From AB-137-C09 sp964645625 (lineage in GTDB: Bacteria; Pseudomonadota; Zetaproteobacteria; Mariprofundales; Mariprofundaceae), in NCBI GenBank assembly GCA_964645625.1, contig CAZYAI010000003.1, positions 1 through 64,000 of the forward strand: a stretch of 64,000 bases of DNA. The letters are read 5' to 3'. Position numbers and translations under genes: made by a program. The notes below the pieces were generated by a model, which saw only the letters and a program-made list of their open reading frames with translations, searched no databases and was not told where the DNA came from. Shown here piece by piece: positions 44,981 through 56,600 of the stretch (positions within the stretch are counted from its first letter, which is position 1; every line of letters begins with the position of its first letter).

Positions 44981-45916
44981 TTAAAGCGTAGCAATACTTT
45001 GGCAAGGACGATACTCAACACAGTTTCGACCATTCTTTTTTGCTTGGTATAGACAATGATCGGCGGCGGTAATGAGGTTGATTGCACTGTGTTGCATATC
45101 TACCTTCATGGTTGCGACCCCTAAGCTGATGGTTAATCGTGTGGCTGCATTGCTGTAAGCGTGAGGGATTCCCAACGATTCCACAGACTCACGGATACCA
45201 TTGGCTACACTGAGCGCGCCCTCTAACGATGTATCTGGCAGGACTGCCACAAACTCTTCACCACCATAACGGGCTGCCAGATCAACCGAACGCTTCATGA
45301 TTCGTTGCAAACAATGAGCAATGGCAATTAAACAATCATCACCTGCAACATGACCATAATGATCGTTGTACTCTTTGAAATAATCGACATCCATCATAAT
45401 TAACGAGAGTTCTTTGCCATTGCGTGCCGCTCGATTCCATTCATGCGAGAGAAAATCATCAAAACGTCGCCGATTGGCAATGGATGTAAGCCCATCAATG
45501 TTGACGAAACGTTCCAAAATATCGGTTTTTCGCTTCAACTCGATGTGTGTTTTGATGCGTGAACGCACAATCGCCCATTCAAACGGACGGGTAATGTAAT
45601 CAACAGCACCACTTTCCAACCCGCGCACTTCATCTTCCACCTGACCGCGCCCAGTAATGAAGACAACAGGAATATTTTCGGTTTCATGTTTGCTCTTTAA
45701 TTGACGACAAACATCAAAGCCACTCATGCCAGGCATATCAATGTCCAACAAAATAAGGTCGGGTTCCTCACGTTCAGCAATGGTAAGGGCTTCTTTGCCA
45801 CCGTTTGCAACCAGTACATGATAGTACAAAGACAAACCTTTTTTCAGCACCATAACATTAACAGTATCATCATCGACAACCAGCACCGTTGCGCGCTCAT
45901 GGTGGTTATGCAGCAT
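44981..45916 (-). CDS. response regulator with GGDEF domain (diguanylate cyclase)
   Basis: The 311-aa protein has a receiver (VLVVDDDTVNVMVLKKGL, phospho-Asp in LILLDIDMPG, TRPFEW for the Lys position with Arg-Pro in place of Lys-Pro) followed by a GGDEF domain with an intact active site ARYGGEEF and an inhibitory-site RSVD five residues upstream. It should make cyclic di-GMP under receiver control and be product-inhibited. The receiver Lys is Arg, an odd change. Its kinase is not adjacent. Confidence 0.93.
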   Translation of the reverse strand: MLHNHHERATVLVVDDDTVNVMVLKKGLSLYYHVLVANGGKEALTIAEREEPDLILLDIDMPGMSGFDVCRQLKSKHETENIPVVFITGRGQVEDEVRGLESGAVDYITRPFEWAIVRSRIKTHIELKRKTDILERFVNIDGLTSIANRRRFDDFLSHEWNRAARNGKELSLIMMDVDYFKEYNDHYGHVAGDDCLIAIAHCLQRIMKRSVDLAARYGGEEFVAVLPDTSLEGALSVANGIRESVESLGIPHAYSNAATRLTISLGVATMKVDMQHSAINLITAADHCLYQAKKNGRNCVEYRPCQSIATL

Positions 45917-46322
45917 ATACTCCCCCTTAACAGGCAGTAAGAATTTTTCCTACTAGCAAACACTCGTACATAATGACCCCCCTGTAAAGCAGGCATACGC
46001 GTTATCGGTGCAAATATCATTTCATCATCTGCGTGCTGGAGCAATGCGCGTGATGGCAAAACAGCCCCCCGTCAGGCAATGAAATAGTGGTTCAACAGTG
46101 CTGATGGTGGATGCTTATAAACAGCTTGTGTAGGCTTTGCACATGGGGTTAGCTAATAATAAGCAGGCATGACTTTAACCTAAGTTATTCATAAATCGTC
46201 GCGATGATTGCGTAGAAGCTTTGTTTGCAACGGATGCCTTATCGGGCAAAGAGGCAAGCAAGGACGCGACAGTATTGGTGAATGATTCAGGTTATGATGC
46301 CCATACCCGTTAAGGAGTCTTT
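45917..46322. other. gene-free intergenic region before trpS
   Basis: No frame here is convincing in either direction. It contains a GGCATGACTTT match to repeat copy A near 46164 and a TTATTCATAAAT motif (46183) that recurs near 43453, 50570 and 60991. The 3' end holds the AAGGAG ribosome site of trpS. Confidence 0.6.
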
Positions 46323-47342
46323 GTGAGTGGTACAACACAACCCAAACGAATTTTGTCAGGGATGCGACCAACAGGTCGCTTACACCTAGGGCATTATAAA
46401 GGTGTATTGGAAAATTGGCTGCAATTGCAAGACCAGCATCGCTGTTACTTTTTTGCTGCGGACTGGCATGCACTAACCACCGATTATGCCAACCCTGCGA
46501 TTGTGAAGCAGACCATTTGGGATATGTTGATTGACTGGCTGGCAGTGGGTATTGACCCTGAAAAAAGCGTGATTTTCATTCAATCGGAAGTCCCTGAGCA
46601 TGCGGAACTTCATTTGCTATTTTCATTCATGACCCCTTTATCATGGTTGGAACGCGTGCCAACCTATAAAGATCAAATTGCTCAGTTGCGCGAAAAAGAC
46701 TTAGGAACCTATGGCTTCCTTGGCTACCCCTTATTACAGTCAGCAGATATTTTAATGTACCTCGCCGATGCTGTGCCAGTGGGGGAAGATCAAGTGCCGC
46801 ACATCGAACTCACCCGCGAAGTGGCACGGCGTTTTAATCACTTATACCGCAAAGCCGACCAACCGCTGTTCCCAGAGCCTGAAGCCTTGTTGATGAAAGC
46901 ATCCAAACTACCTGGACTTGATGGGCGTAAAATGAGTAAATCCTATGGCAATACCATCGAGCTATCGGAGACTTGGAAAACAACCGAGAAAAAGGTTAAA
47001 ACCATGCCTACCGACCCAGCACGCGTACGCCGTGATGACCCTGGTACGCCAGAGCTTTGCCCAGTGTGGGAGTACCACAAAATTTACAGCAGCGATGAAG
47101 AACGGCAAGAACTTGATCAAGGTTGCCGTAGTGCCTGCATTGGCTGCTTGGATTGTAAAAAAGTATTGCTAACCCACCTTGAAGAAGAATTGCAGCCCAT
47201 TCGGGATCGCCGCGAAGCCATTGCTGCTCGCCCTGATGATGTACGGGATATGATTCGCCAAGGCAATGAACAAGCACGTAGGCAAGCAGGGCGAACGATG
47301 GACAAAGTACGCCGTGCCTTACAAATGGGTTACCGCGTGTAA
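46323..47342 (+). CDS. trpS: tryptophanyl-tRNA synthetase
   Basis: The 339-aa class I synthetase has the HIGH-type motif GRLHLGHYKG, the KMSKS motif GRKMSKSYGN and LGYPLLQSADILMYLADAVPVGEDQVPHIEL. It has a Cys-rich stretch (CRSACIGCLDCKK) near residue 265, seen in a subset of bacterial TrpS and possibly binding an Fe-S cluster. The start is GTG with AAGGAG 5 bp upstream. It ends inside the start of the permease gene. Confidence 0.96.
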   Translation: MSGTTQPKRILSGMRPTGRLHLGHYKGVLENWLQLQDQHRCYFFAADWHALTTDYANPAIVKQTIWDMLIDWLAVGIDPEKSVIFIQSEVPEHAELHLLFSFMTPLSWLERVPTYKDQIAQLREKDLGTYGFLGYPLLQSADILMYLADAVPVGEDQVPHIELTREVARRFNHLYRKADQPLFPEPEALLMKASKLPGLDGRKMSKSYGNTIELSETWKTTEKKVKTMPTDPARVRRDDPGTPELCPVWEYHKIYSSDEERQELDQGCRSACIGCLDCKKVLLTHLEEELQPIRDRREAIAARPDDVRDMIRQGNEQARRQAGRTMDKVRRALQMGYRV

Positions 47343-48577
47343 TGATGGGATCGACTGCCGTATACCTGCGCTTGGGTGTGGGTAATTTATTGCTCCACCC
47401 AGCACGCACCATGTTGACCTTGCTGGCATTGGTCATTGGCATTGCGGCATTAACCTTTCTTTCAGCCATGGTTGACGGACTGATGCACAATATGAAATCC
47501 AATTTCGTGCTGAATGAATTGGGGCATATTCAAGTGCATGCCAAGGGTTTTGAGCAAACACGGCGCATTGCCGACCATATTAAAGACAGTACGGTCGTGG
47601 ATGATCTGTTACAGCAACAAACTGCGGTGCAGGCATTCACGCATCGGCTGCGTGTTTCTGGCATGGCTTCAGCGGCAGGTAGCAATGCCATGGCGTGGAT
47701 CAGCGGCATCGAGGTCGATGGCGAGACGCGGGTAAGTCGCTTGCGCACATTTATGACACAGGGCGATTGGCTGCGTGCTGACCATCCGCGTGATGTGGTG
47801 CTGGGTTCGGTGTTAGCAGAGCGACTGGAACTCACACTGGGCGATAAAGTGGTATTGATGGCGGTAGGACCAGGCGGCGATGTGTTCTCCGAGGTCTTTC
47901 ACTTGCGGGGAATTTTACATTCTGGGGTGATGGACATGGATGCAACCACCACGCTGATTGCCCTACCTATGGCACAACAATGGCTGAGTCTAGGGCATGG
48001 CGTGACCGATGTGGTGCTGCGTTTGGATGACTTCGCATCTGTAAACAGTGTGGCAAGCACCCTGCGCGCAGGCTTAAACCCCGACCAATTTGAAGTCCTA
48101 CGCTGGATGGATATTGACCCGATGGCAGAACAATGGACGCAGTTTAACGATGCCTACACATGGGTGGTGTTAAGCGTGGTGATTGTGGTGATTTTGGCTG
48201 AAGTGCTCAACACCATGCTGATGAGCATGCACGACCGCATGCGTGAATTAGGCTTGATGGCCGCATTAGGCACAGGGCGCAGAGCCATGTTTAGCATGAT
48301 GATTTGGGAGACGTTGTTGCTGGTCGCCATCGGTGGTGCGTTAGGCTTTTTTGTTGGTTACTTATTTGTGAACCATTATGGCGTTCATGGCATTGACTTA
48401 TCCCGTTACTCGGCAGCTTTTTCTTTTATGTACATCGAGCCCATCATTTACCCTGTGATGACATGGGAACAAAACACTAAAATCCTAGTTTCAGCATTGC
48501 TGGGAGCGGTATTGGCAGGGCTGTACCCTGCATGGAAGGCTTCCCGCTTAAACCCAGTGGTCGCAATGCGGGAGTAA
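47342..48577 (+). CDS. ABC transporter permease, LolE/MacB type (FtsX fold)
   Basis: The 411-aa protein has one N-terminal membrane segment (about 24-45), a large periplasmic domain and three C-terminal segments (about 278-300, 322-350, 378-395), the layout of LolC/LolE and MacB. NTMLMSMHDRMRELGLMAALGTGRRAMFSMM is the coupling-helix region. It would extract lipids or lipoproteins or drive an outer-membrane partner. It overlaps trpS by one base; an ATG 3 bp on is an alternative start. Confidence 0.88.
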   Translation: MMGSTAVYLRLGVGNLLLHPARTMLTLLALVIGIAALTFLSAMVDGLMHNMKSNFVLNELGHIQVHAKGFEQTRRIADHIKDSTVVDDLLQQQTAVQAFTHRLRVSGMASAAGSNAMAWISGIEVDGETRVSRLRTFMTQGDWLRADHPRDVVLGSVLAERLELTLGDKVVLMAVGPGGDVFSEVFHLRGILHSGVMDMDATTTLIALPMAQQWLSLGHGVTDVVLRLDDFASVNSVASTLRAGLNPDQFEVLRWMDIDPMAEQWTQFNDAYTWVVLSVVIVVILAEVLNTMLMSMHDRMRELGLMAALGTGRRAMFSMMIWETLLLVAIGGALGFFVGYLFVNHYGVHGIDLSRYSAAFSFMYIEPIIYPVMTWEQNTKILVSALLGAVLAGLYPAWKASRLNPVVAMRE

Positions 48578-48580
48578 ATC

Positions 48581-49267
48581 ATGGCACTTATTGAAGCAAC
48601 AGGACTAACAAAACATTATCGCAGTGGCAGTAGCGAAGCAATCGCCTTGGATGGCGTTGATTTCACCCTACAGCAAGGGGCGTTCGCGGTACTGTGTGGT
48701 CGTTCAGGTTCTGGCAAAACAACTTTGTTGAATATGATTGGATTACTCGACCGTCCAGACAAAGGCAGTCTAACACTGGCGGACACCGATGTGTTAGCAA
48801 TGAATCAAGATCAACGTGCTAACTTTCGTTTGCACCGCGTTGGCTTTGTGTTTCAGGCATATAACTTGATTCGCGTCCTATCAGCACGAGAAAATGTTGC
48901 CTATGTGTTGCAACTGCGCGGTGTCGCCAAAGCAGAACGTTTAGCCCAAGCCGATCATTGGTTGGCAGAGGTTGGACTGGCAGATATGGGTTCGCGGCGA
49001 CCCGATCAATTATCCGGCGGGCAGCAACAGCGCGTTGCTGTGGCACGCGCCTTGGCAAGTGCGCCTGAACTCATCTTAGCCGATGAACCCACTGCAAACC
49101 TAGATTCACATAATGGTGAAAGTTTAATGGAACTGATGCATCGCCTCAATGCCACGCAAGGCACTTGTTTTTTGATTGCTTCCCATGATCCTGTGGCTAT
49201 GGATGCCGCAGGTGAACTCATCACCATGCAAGATGGTCAAATCATTGAGCGCGATCAGCGTTTCTAA
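48581..49267 (+). CDS. ABC transporter ATPase, LolD/MacB type
   Basis: The 228-aa ATPase has Walker A GRSGSGKTT, signature LSGGQQQRVAVARAL, Walker B LILADEPTANLD and the H-loop ASHDPVAMD. It pairs with the permease 3 bp upstream. Family members energise lipoprotein sorting or peptide and drug efflux. Confidence 0.93.
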   Translation: MALIEATGLTKHYRSGSSEAIALDGVDFTLQQGAFAVLCGRSGSGKTTLLNMIGLLDRPDKGSLTLADTDVLAMNQDQRANFRLHRVGFVFQAYNLIRVLSARENVAYVLQLRGVAKAERLAQADHWLAEVGLADMGSRRPDQLSGGQQQRVAVARALASAPELILADEPTANLDSHNGESLMELMHRLNATQGTCFLIASHDPVAMDAAGELITMQDGQIIERDQRF

Positions 49268-49288
49268 CAGAAAATCAAAAAAACGATC

Positions 49289-50377
49289 GTGAAATATCTA
49301 TTGGCATGCTTATTAATCGTTTGCTGTTGCAGCAACCCTGCTGCGGCGCAATGGCAGGGTGAAAGCACTTCATTAGCATGGCAAAGCAACAACAGTGTTG
49401 GGCAATCCCAAGCTAGCCTATTGCAACGATTGCGCCTGCAAGGTGATGGCGTTTGGCAGGCTTGGAGCTGGCAGATGCAATATGATCTATTGGCTATCGG
49501 CGGTGGCGTCGTTCGCGACCCATTGTTTGCCTTACAAAAACAACAGCCACCTGCAACCTATGGCCGACTTCAAGCAACGTTGTGGGATCATTCACCGTGG
49601 TATGTGCGCCATCAATTGTATCGCGCTTGGTTGCAATATCAGCGGCAAGATTGGCAAATCACCGCAGGACGACAACGCATTGCTTGGGGTTCTGGGCGGG
49701 TATGGAATCCTACCGACCGCTTTAACCCCGTATTACCAACTGCGTTAGAACCCACCGAAAAAGTAGGTGTCGATGCCCTCAACCTTCGTTGGAACTACTC
49801 AGGTTTTGGTAGCATTCAAGCCGTTGCTGCACCAGGGCGAACAGCGTATGGCATTCCACGCAAACTGGCGATGCGATGGCAAGACACGTGGAAGCTGGGT
49901 GACCTCAGCCTTTTGTGGCTACGCGTCGGCAAAGAAGATTACGCAGGCTTGGATTATGCGGGTAACTTCGGTGATGCAGGCATCCGTTTAGAAGCCTTGC
50001 GCGGTATGCGTAATCATCAACAGCAATGGATCATTGGCAGCGATTACACATGGCTGACGACTTGGCTACCGAATGGTCTTTATATTGCAGCAGAGTACCT
50101 TCATAACGCCCGCCCACAACGCGGCAGTTTAAGCACACGTTCCCAGCAACTCTTAGCCATCAATACCGCTTACGACCTTAACAGCCTCTGGCGATTGGAT
50201 GTCACCGTCATTCAAGATTTGGAACAGCCAAGCAATGCAACCATTCCTCAACTTACATGGTCCGTCATACAAGATATTGAAGTACAACTCACAGGGCAAT
50301 GGTTCAACGGCAACAAGCAAGGGGAGTTTGCCAACGCAAACACCCTAACCAGCCTTCGCCTGCGTTGGTATTTTTGA
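49289..50377 (+). CDS. outer-membrane beta-barrel-like protein
   Basis: The 362-aa product has a signal peptide (to about residue 20, PAAAQ), alternating amphipathic strands throughout and a terminal aromatic residue (LRLRWYF), as beta-barrels have. A segment ITAGRQRIAWGSGRVWNPTDRF resembles porin-like barrels with a DUF1302 or capsule-assembly flavour. I do not recognise a family. Its 21-bp spacing from the ATPase implies a shared job with the ABC pair, perhaps a three-part envelope exporter. That is inference. Confidence 0.7.
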   Translation: MKYLLACLLIVCCCSNPAAAQWQGESTSLAWQSNNSVGQSQASLLQRLRLQGDGVWQAWSWQMQYDLLAIGGGVVRDPLFALQKQQPPATYGRLQATLWDHSPWYVRHQLYRAWLQYQRQDWQITAGRQRIAWGSGRVWNPTDRFNPVLPTALEPTEKVGVDALNLRWNYSGFGSIQAVAAPGRTAYGIPRKLAMRWQDTWKLGDLSLLWLRVGKEDYAGLDYAGNFGDAGIRLEALRGMRNHQQQWIIGSDYTWLTTWLPNGLYIAAEYLHNARPQRGSLSTRSQQLLAINTAYDLNSLWRLDVTVIQDLEQPSNATIPQLTWSVIQDIEVQLTGQWFNGNKQGEFANANTLTSLRLRWYF

Positions 50378-50412
50378 CTTGCCGTTTAAGATGGGGCGCA
50401 TGTACACTACAA
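50376..50412 (-). repeat. 36-bp dispersed repeat, copy 2
   Basis: Its core CGCATGTACACTACAA (50397-50412) is the reverse complement of the start of the repeat at 20366-20401. It begins at the stop codon of the barrel gene. Confidence 0.6.
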
Positions 50413-50501
50413 CACCTACCAGCTAAGCGACACCTTCCCGTATGCTCTGTGGTTTCAGTTCCCACCTGAGTTCAGGCAAACAATCCCCCTGTGTTTATTA
50501 C

Positions 50502-50523
50502 GGTAATAGTTGGAATTATTACC
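50502..50523. promoter_or_regulatory. palindromic operator candidate before the giant lipoprotein gene
   Basis: GGTAATA and TATTACC are perfect inverse complements around GTTGGAAT, and the inner TT/AA also pair, giving 9 of 11 symmetric positions. It lies about 80 bp before the start codon. No promoter boxes are clear nearby. Confidence 0.35.
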
Positions 50524-50603
50524 ACAACGCGATACGTTTCCACACAACAACGTGACGTGGTTTCATTCATAAATCGACGTTTACACAAACATAGGGTGGT
50601 CTA

Positions 50604-53600
50604 ATGCTGCGTTTATTATTGACTGTATGGGTAATGTTTATAGCTACGGCGTGTGGCAGCGGTGGTGGCAACAGCAATGTGCCTTCTGGCATCACCCAAG
50701 TGACGGTAGGACTGGGGCAGACGGTGGCAGCAGGAGCGTTGGCTGCGGCTGGTACAGTACCACAAAACATTCAGTCGATTAGCGTTTCCGTTTACGATGC
50801 TACAGGGCAATTGATTACTGGCCCTACTTATGCCAATGCACCCACACTTAGCATTTCACTCAACCTAGCCAATGGCAATGCGATTCGCTTTGTGATCCTT
50901 GCCTTTGATGCCGTCAATGGCGGTGGTAATCAGGTTTATCATGGTGAATCGACAACCAACCTCACTGGTGGCGCAGTCACATTGCCTGTGAAGATGAACC
51001 TGACCGTAGCAATCAGCCCCAAACGCATCAGCGTGCAACGCGGTCAACTACTTCGCCTTACCGCCACGGTTGCGGCAGCAGCTCCTGCGGCGACATCACC
51101 ATTACTGTGGACTGCGACCGGTGGTCAATTGGTGGTAGCTGATGCCCTCGGCAGTGCTGCGGATTGGACTGCTCCTGCCATACCTGGAACCGTTACCATT
51201 GATGCCAAGGTCAACCCTGCGGTGAACACCAGTCAAGACCCAGCATTTTTTGGCAGCAGTACCATTACCGTTGTCAATCAATCACCCATCGCTGTGGATG
51301 ACTATGCGGCAACACAGGGCGCAGCCATAGCGACCATATCGCCCATGCTGAACGATAGCGACCCTGAAGGGGATGCCATCAACATCGCCGCTGTAACGCA
51401 AGGAGCTTTGGGCTCGGTGCTTATCCATGCCAATGGCACGATAGGCTACACTGCCAATGCTGGAGCTATCGGCACAGATCGCTTCACCTATACCATCAGC
51501 GATGTGTATGGCGCGCAAGCTACGGCGACTGTTTTTATCACCTTGAATGACACCATCGCACCAACCATCACCACACCTACGCCCATCACCGTGGAGGCGA
51601 CTTCAGCCACAGGTGTGGCAATCAGCCTCCCAGCCATTCAATCCTTTATCGCGGCGGCTGTGGCGAGCGACAATATTGGCGTTGCCAGTTTGAGCAATAA
51701 TGCGGGAGCGCAATTTCCGCTTGGTGCTACCATTGTATCATTCACCGCGCGTGACCTTGCAGGCAATCAAACCGTGGTGTCTTCCACCGTAACGGTGGTT
51801 GATACCACTGCACCACGCCTCACGCCACCAGCAAATATCATCGTAGCAGCAGTCAACAGCGCAGGCACACCCAACAGCAATGCCACCATCACAGGATTCC
51901 TTAATAGTGCGACAGCAATCGATGCGGTGAGTGGCAATGTGGCTGTTACGCACAATGGGTTGACGATGTTCCCATTGGGTACAACAACGGTGACGTTCTC
52001 AGCACGTGATGCTTATGGCAACGTCAGCACGGCAAGTTCCACCATCACCGTCAACGACTTAACACCGCCTGTGGTCATCGCTCCTGCTGATGTGTACGTC
52101 GAGGCAACTGCCCCACTCACCCCTGTAATCCTTGGCACTGCCACGGTGAACGATAATGTGGATACAGGGCTGATTGCAAGCAACAACAGCACAGCAAGCT
52201 TCCCTGTTGGCGCAAGTACCGTGACTTGGCGTGCAAGTGATGCTTATGGTAATGTCGGCACAGCAACACAACAGGTGGTTATTAGCGATACCACAGCACC
52301 TATCGTAACTGCGCCTACAAGCATCATAGTGGCAGCGGTTAACGGTGCAGGAACACCTGCATCCAACGCCACCATTGCCAGCTTCCTTACCGCTGCAAGC
52401 GCGAATGATTTGCTCGATGGTAACATCATCCCCAAGCACAATGGGCTGGCGACCTTCCCGTTAGGAACCACCACCGTAACGTTTAGCGCGACCGATGCCA
52501 AAGCGAATCGAGGCACGGCTACTGCCACGGTAACGGTTGTTGACCAAACCAAGCCTGTAGTAAGTGTGCCTGCCAACATCACCGTGGCAGCAGTGGATGC
52601 TTATGGTGCACCAGCAAGTCATGCCACTATCGCCAGCTTCCTAGGTGCAGCCACTGCTAATGACAACGTCGATGGCGCAATCACACCAAGCAATAATGCG
52701 CCTACTCAATTCCCCTTGGGCGTTACCACCGTAACCTTCAGTGCCACCGATGCTTATGGCAATACAGGCAGTGCAGCGGCGAGTGTGACGGTGCAAAATC
52801 AATCAGCACCGACAGTAACGCCCCCCGCCAACCTCACCGTTGCTGCCGTCAATGCTTCGGGTACAGCAGCCAGCGACCCTTATATCACGGCATTTCTCAA
52901 CGGCGCGACCGCAGTTGATTTATTGGGCAATGTGTTAACAGTCAGCAACAATGGTTTAACACAGTTTCCACTGGGTATCACCACCGTAACCTTCAGTGCC
53001 ACGGATGTTTACGCCAACACAGGCACGGCTACGGCGACCATTACAGTACGCGACCAAACTTCGCCCATAGTGATTGCACCAGCAGCAATCATCGTCGCCG
53101 CCGTGGATGCTTACGGCACACCAGCCAGCGACCCTTATATTGCTACCTTTTTGAACGGTGCAACAGCACAAGATAACGTCAACCCCAACCCTACCATCAG
53201 CAACAACGCCGCAGCGCAATTACCACTTGGTACGACCACGGTGATTTTCTCTGCCAACGATGGCTATGGCAACATCGGCACGGCAAGTTCCACCATCACC
53301 GTCAACGACTTAACGCCGCCTATGGTCATCGCTCCTGCTGATGTGTACGTCGAGGCAACTGCCCCACTCACCCCTGTAATCCTTGGCTCTGCCACGGTGA
53401 GTGATAATGTGGATGCTGCCATCACCGCCAGCCCCAGCAGCACAGGGCCTTTCCCACTGGGAACCACGACGATCACTTGGCAGGCCGTTGATCGTTATGG
53501 CAACGTAGCTACAGCCCCACAACACGTGATCGTGCAAGACACCACCGCGCCAGTAATCAATCAACACATGCCCTTACTGGACGTGTATGTTGAAGCTACT

Positions 53601-56600
53601 GGCGTAACAACCCCTTACGCCTTTACCACACCACCAGTAAACGATGCCTATGGTGTCGCAACCATGGTGGTGAACAACAATGGGCCATTCCCTGTTGGTA
53701 CCAGCACCGTTATTTGGACGGCAACCGATTTAAACGGTCTCTCTGCCACCGCAACACAACGGGTGATCGTCAACCACACGCCCGTGGCTGGACTATTCAA
53801 AGCTTCGTTTCAACACGGTGTAAACGGCTATATGGGCGGGCAAGATGCCGAATTACGTCAAGACCTCCCTGACACCAACGTCGGTAATGCGAGTTTCATT
53901 TCTATCGATGGCTCCAACGATGGCAGCTCTCTTACTGGCATGGACTCCATGGGCTTGATGCAATTCAGCCATCTGGTTGGCGCATTACCAGGGCAAATTC
54001 CTGCGGGGGCGACAGTGCGTAGCGCAACACTACAAACCTTTGTCATCAGTGGTGGTGATAGCGTAGATATGCGCCACATGCTGTTGCCTTGGGATGAGTA
54101 TGCGACGTGGAATAGCAGCAACACCGCAGTCAATAACGCTACGCTGTTACGCACCCTAGTCGGACGCACAGTCAGTAATATTGCCGATGCTAATCCACTG
54201 GGAACCAGCGGCGTGTTTCAAACCTTTGATGTATATAGCGACGTTCAAAACTGGGTTAATGGCGTAGATAACTACGGCTGGGCATTCACCCCTAGCAATC
54301 CGCTATTGGGTGATGGCGTTGATTTTGCCAGCCGCGAAGCAGCAACCATCAGTCAACGTCCATTATTACAAGTGGAGTATATCTCGCCAACCTTGGCGGC
54401 AAAAACCGCCGCTAACACCCCATTAAGCCTGCAACTTAGTGGTGTTGATGCCGATGGTCAGGCATTGACGACCATCGTTCAAACCTTACCACTGCATGGA
54501 CAGCTCTATCAAACAACGGATGGTATCACCCTGGGCGTGCCAATTAACGTCGCCAACACGACCGTGAGCGATGTCTATGCGCGCGTGATCTATGTACCAA
54601 CCACCACCTTCAGCGGGCGTGACAACCTCAGTTTTGTCGTTAATGACAGCATCGCAAGCTCCGCACCAGCCAGCCTCACCATCCATGTGGATGCAGTGGC
54701 ACCGACCATCCTGCTTAATGGTGTCAACCCCGCTGTGGTCGCCCAAGGTCAGCCTTATATCGATGCTGGCGCAACGGCTAATGATAATGTCGATGGTAAT
54801 CTTACAGCCGCGATTGTGGTGAATAACAGCGTCAACACGGCCGTTGCTGGTACTTACCCTGTTACCTACCAAGTGATGGATGCAGCAGGTAATGACGCCC
54901 TGATCACACGTATGGTGAAGGTCAATGCAGCTCCTATAGCTGGCGTGCAACAGCGCACCTTCCAAAATGGTCTAAACGGCTATAACGGTGTGCAAGATAC
55001 GGAACTGAATGAAAGTACACCAGCATCCATCCTCGGTGCCAACCCTAGCGTCACCATTGATGGTGGCTTTCTGCTGCCATCAAGCACCGACACCTACGCC
55101 ATGCTACGCTTTGGGAATCTCATTGGCGCGGCACAGGGGCAGATTCCGCTCGGGTCAACGGTGCTCGATGCGGCATTAGACCTCTACATCATCAGTGGCG
55201 GCGATCATGTTGATGTGGTGCAGCTACTGTCCAACTGGGATCAAGCCACTGCTACTTGGGCTACCGATAGTGCCAAGGTTATGGCTGGTAGCTACCTCAC
55301 CCGTATTGCGGGACGACCGCTTGCTGGTATGCCACTTAATCTGAGTTTTGTAGCGCAAACATTCAATGTCACCACTGCCGTACAAAATTGGGTGGCGGGA
55401 GCTGGCAACTTCGGCTTGGGTTTCCGTCCCTTCTCAACACTGGCACGCGATGGCGTGGATTTTGCCACCAGTGAATCCACGCTTTACCCCACGCCTGCCA
55501 TGCGCATAAGCTATATTGACCCTTATGTGTATATCGCTGGTACAAGCACCATAACGTTGGCAGGCTTTGATGCCAATGGCGATACATTAAGCGCGCAGGT
55601 CACCGCGCTACCGCTTAATGGTTTACTCTACCAAACAAGCGATGGTGTCACTCCTACAACACCAATCATCGCCGCAAACACTGTGGTAAGCGATGTCTAT
55701 GCTCGGGTCATCTATGTACCCAACAACCCAACGTTCATCATACCCGATTCGCTGCAATACATCGTCAACGATGGCACGGTCAATTCAGCAGTCGCCACCT
55801 TTAACTTAAAGCTGAGCAATCTGCCACCTGTAATCACTTCACCCATTGATCCTTACACGCTGACCGTTGCTCAAGATCGTTACGCCAATTTCACGGTAAT
55901 CGCCAACGACCCCAATGGCGACCCGCTAACGTGGGATCTTTACAGCGCGGCGAGCAATGGCGTGGCAACGGTTGATGCCTATGGCAATGTGAGCTACATC
56001 AGCAACCGCTACTACAGCGGTGCTGACAGCTTCGTGGTGCGCACCAGTGACCCCTATGGACTTAGCACGCTGCTGAACGTCCAAGTAACCGTTAGCCCGA
56101 CCCATGTCGTGATCGCCACGGTCAATGGCAACAACAGCATCAGTGGCATCAACTGCAATACCACGTGGACAGCCGCGCAGTCCCCTTATTGGCTGCAATC
56201 CAATGTTACGGTGGCTGCTGGTTGCCGCTTGCAGATTGACGCTTACACGGTGGTTAAACTTGATCCTAACATTCAAATCAATGTGGCAGCTGGCGGCGTA
56301 TTGGATGTGTATGGCACACAGCTTCAGCCTGTTTACTTCACCTCCATCAAAGATGATAGCGTCGGCGGCGACCTTAATGGCGATGGCATACTCAGTCTGC
56401 CTACCGCAGGCGATTGGCAAAACATTTATTACGCAGCAAATGCAGGCGGTACGTTACAGTACGCCGAGCTGCGTTATGGTGGCAGTAATGCGCCTTGGGG
56501 CGGTCTTTACCTTGCGGCGCCGATTCAGGCGAATGGTTTAACGGTGAGTCATAGCGCAGGGCATAACTTGGTGATTGATGGCAATGCGGCACCGATCATC

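Noticed and set aside
50504..50604. Sigma54-type promoter before the giant lipoprotein gene
   Set aside because: No GG-N10-GC element with the TGGCAC/TTGC pattern is present.
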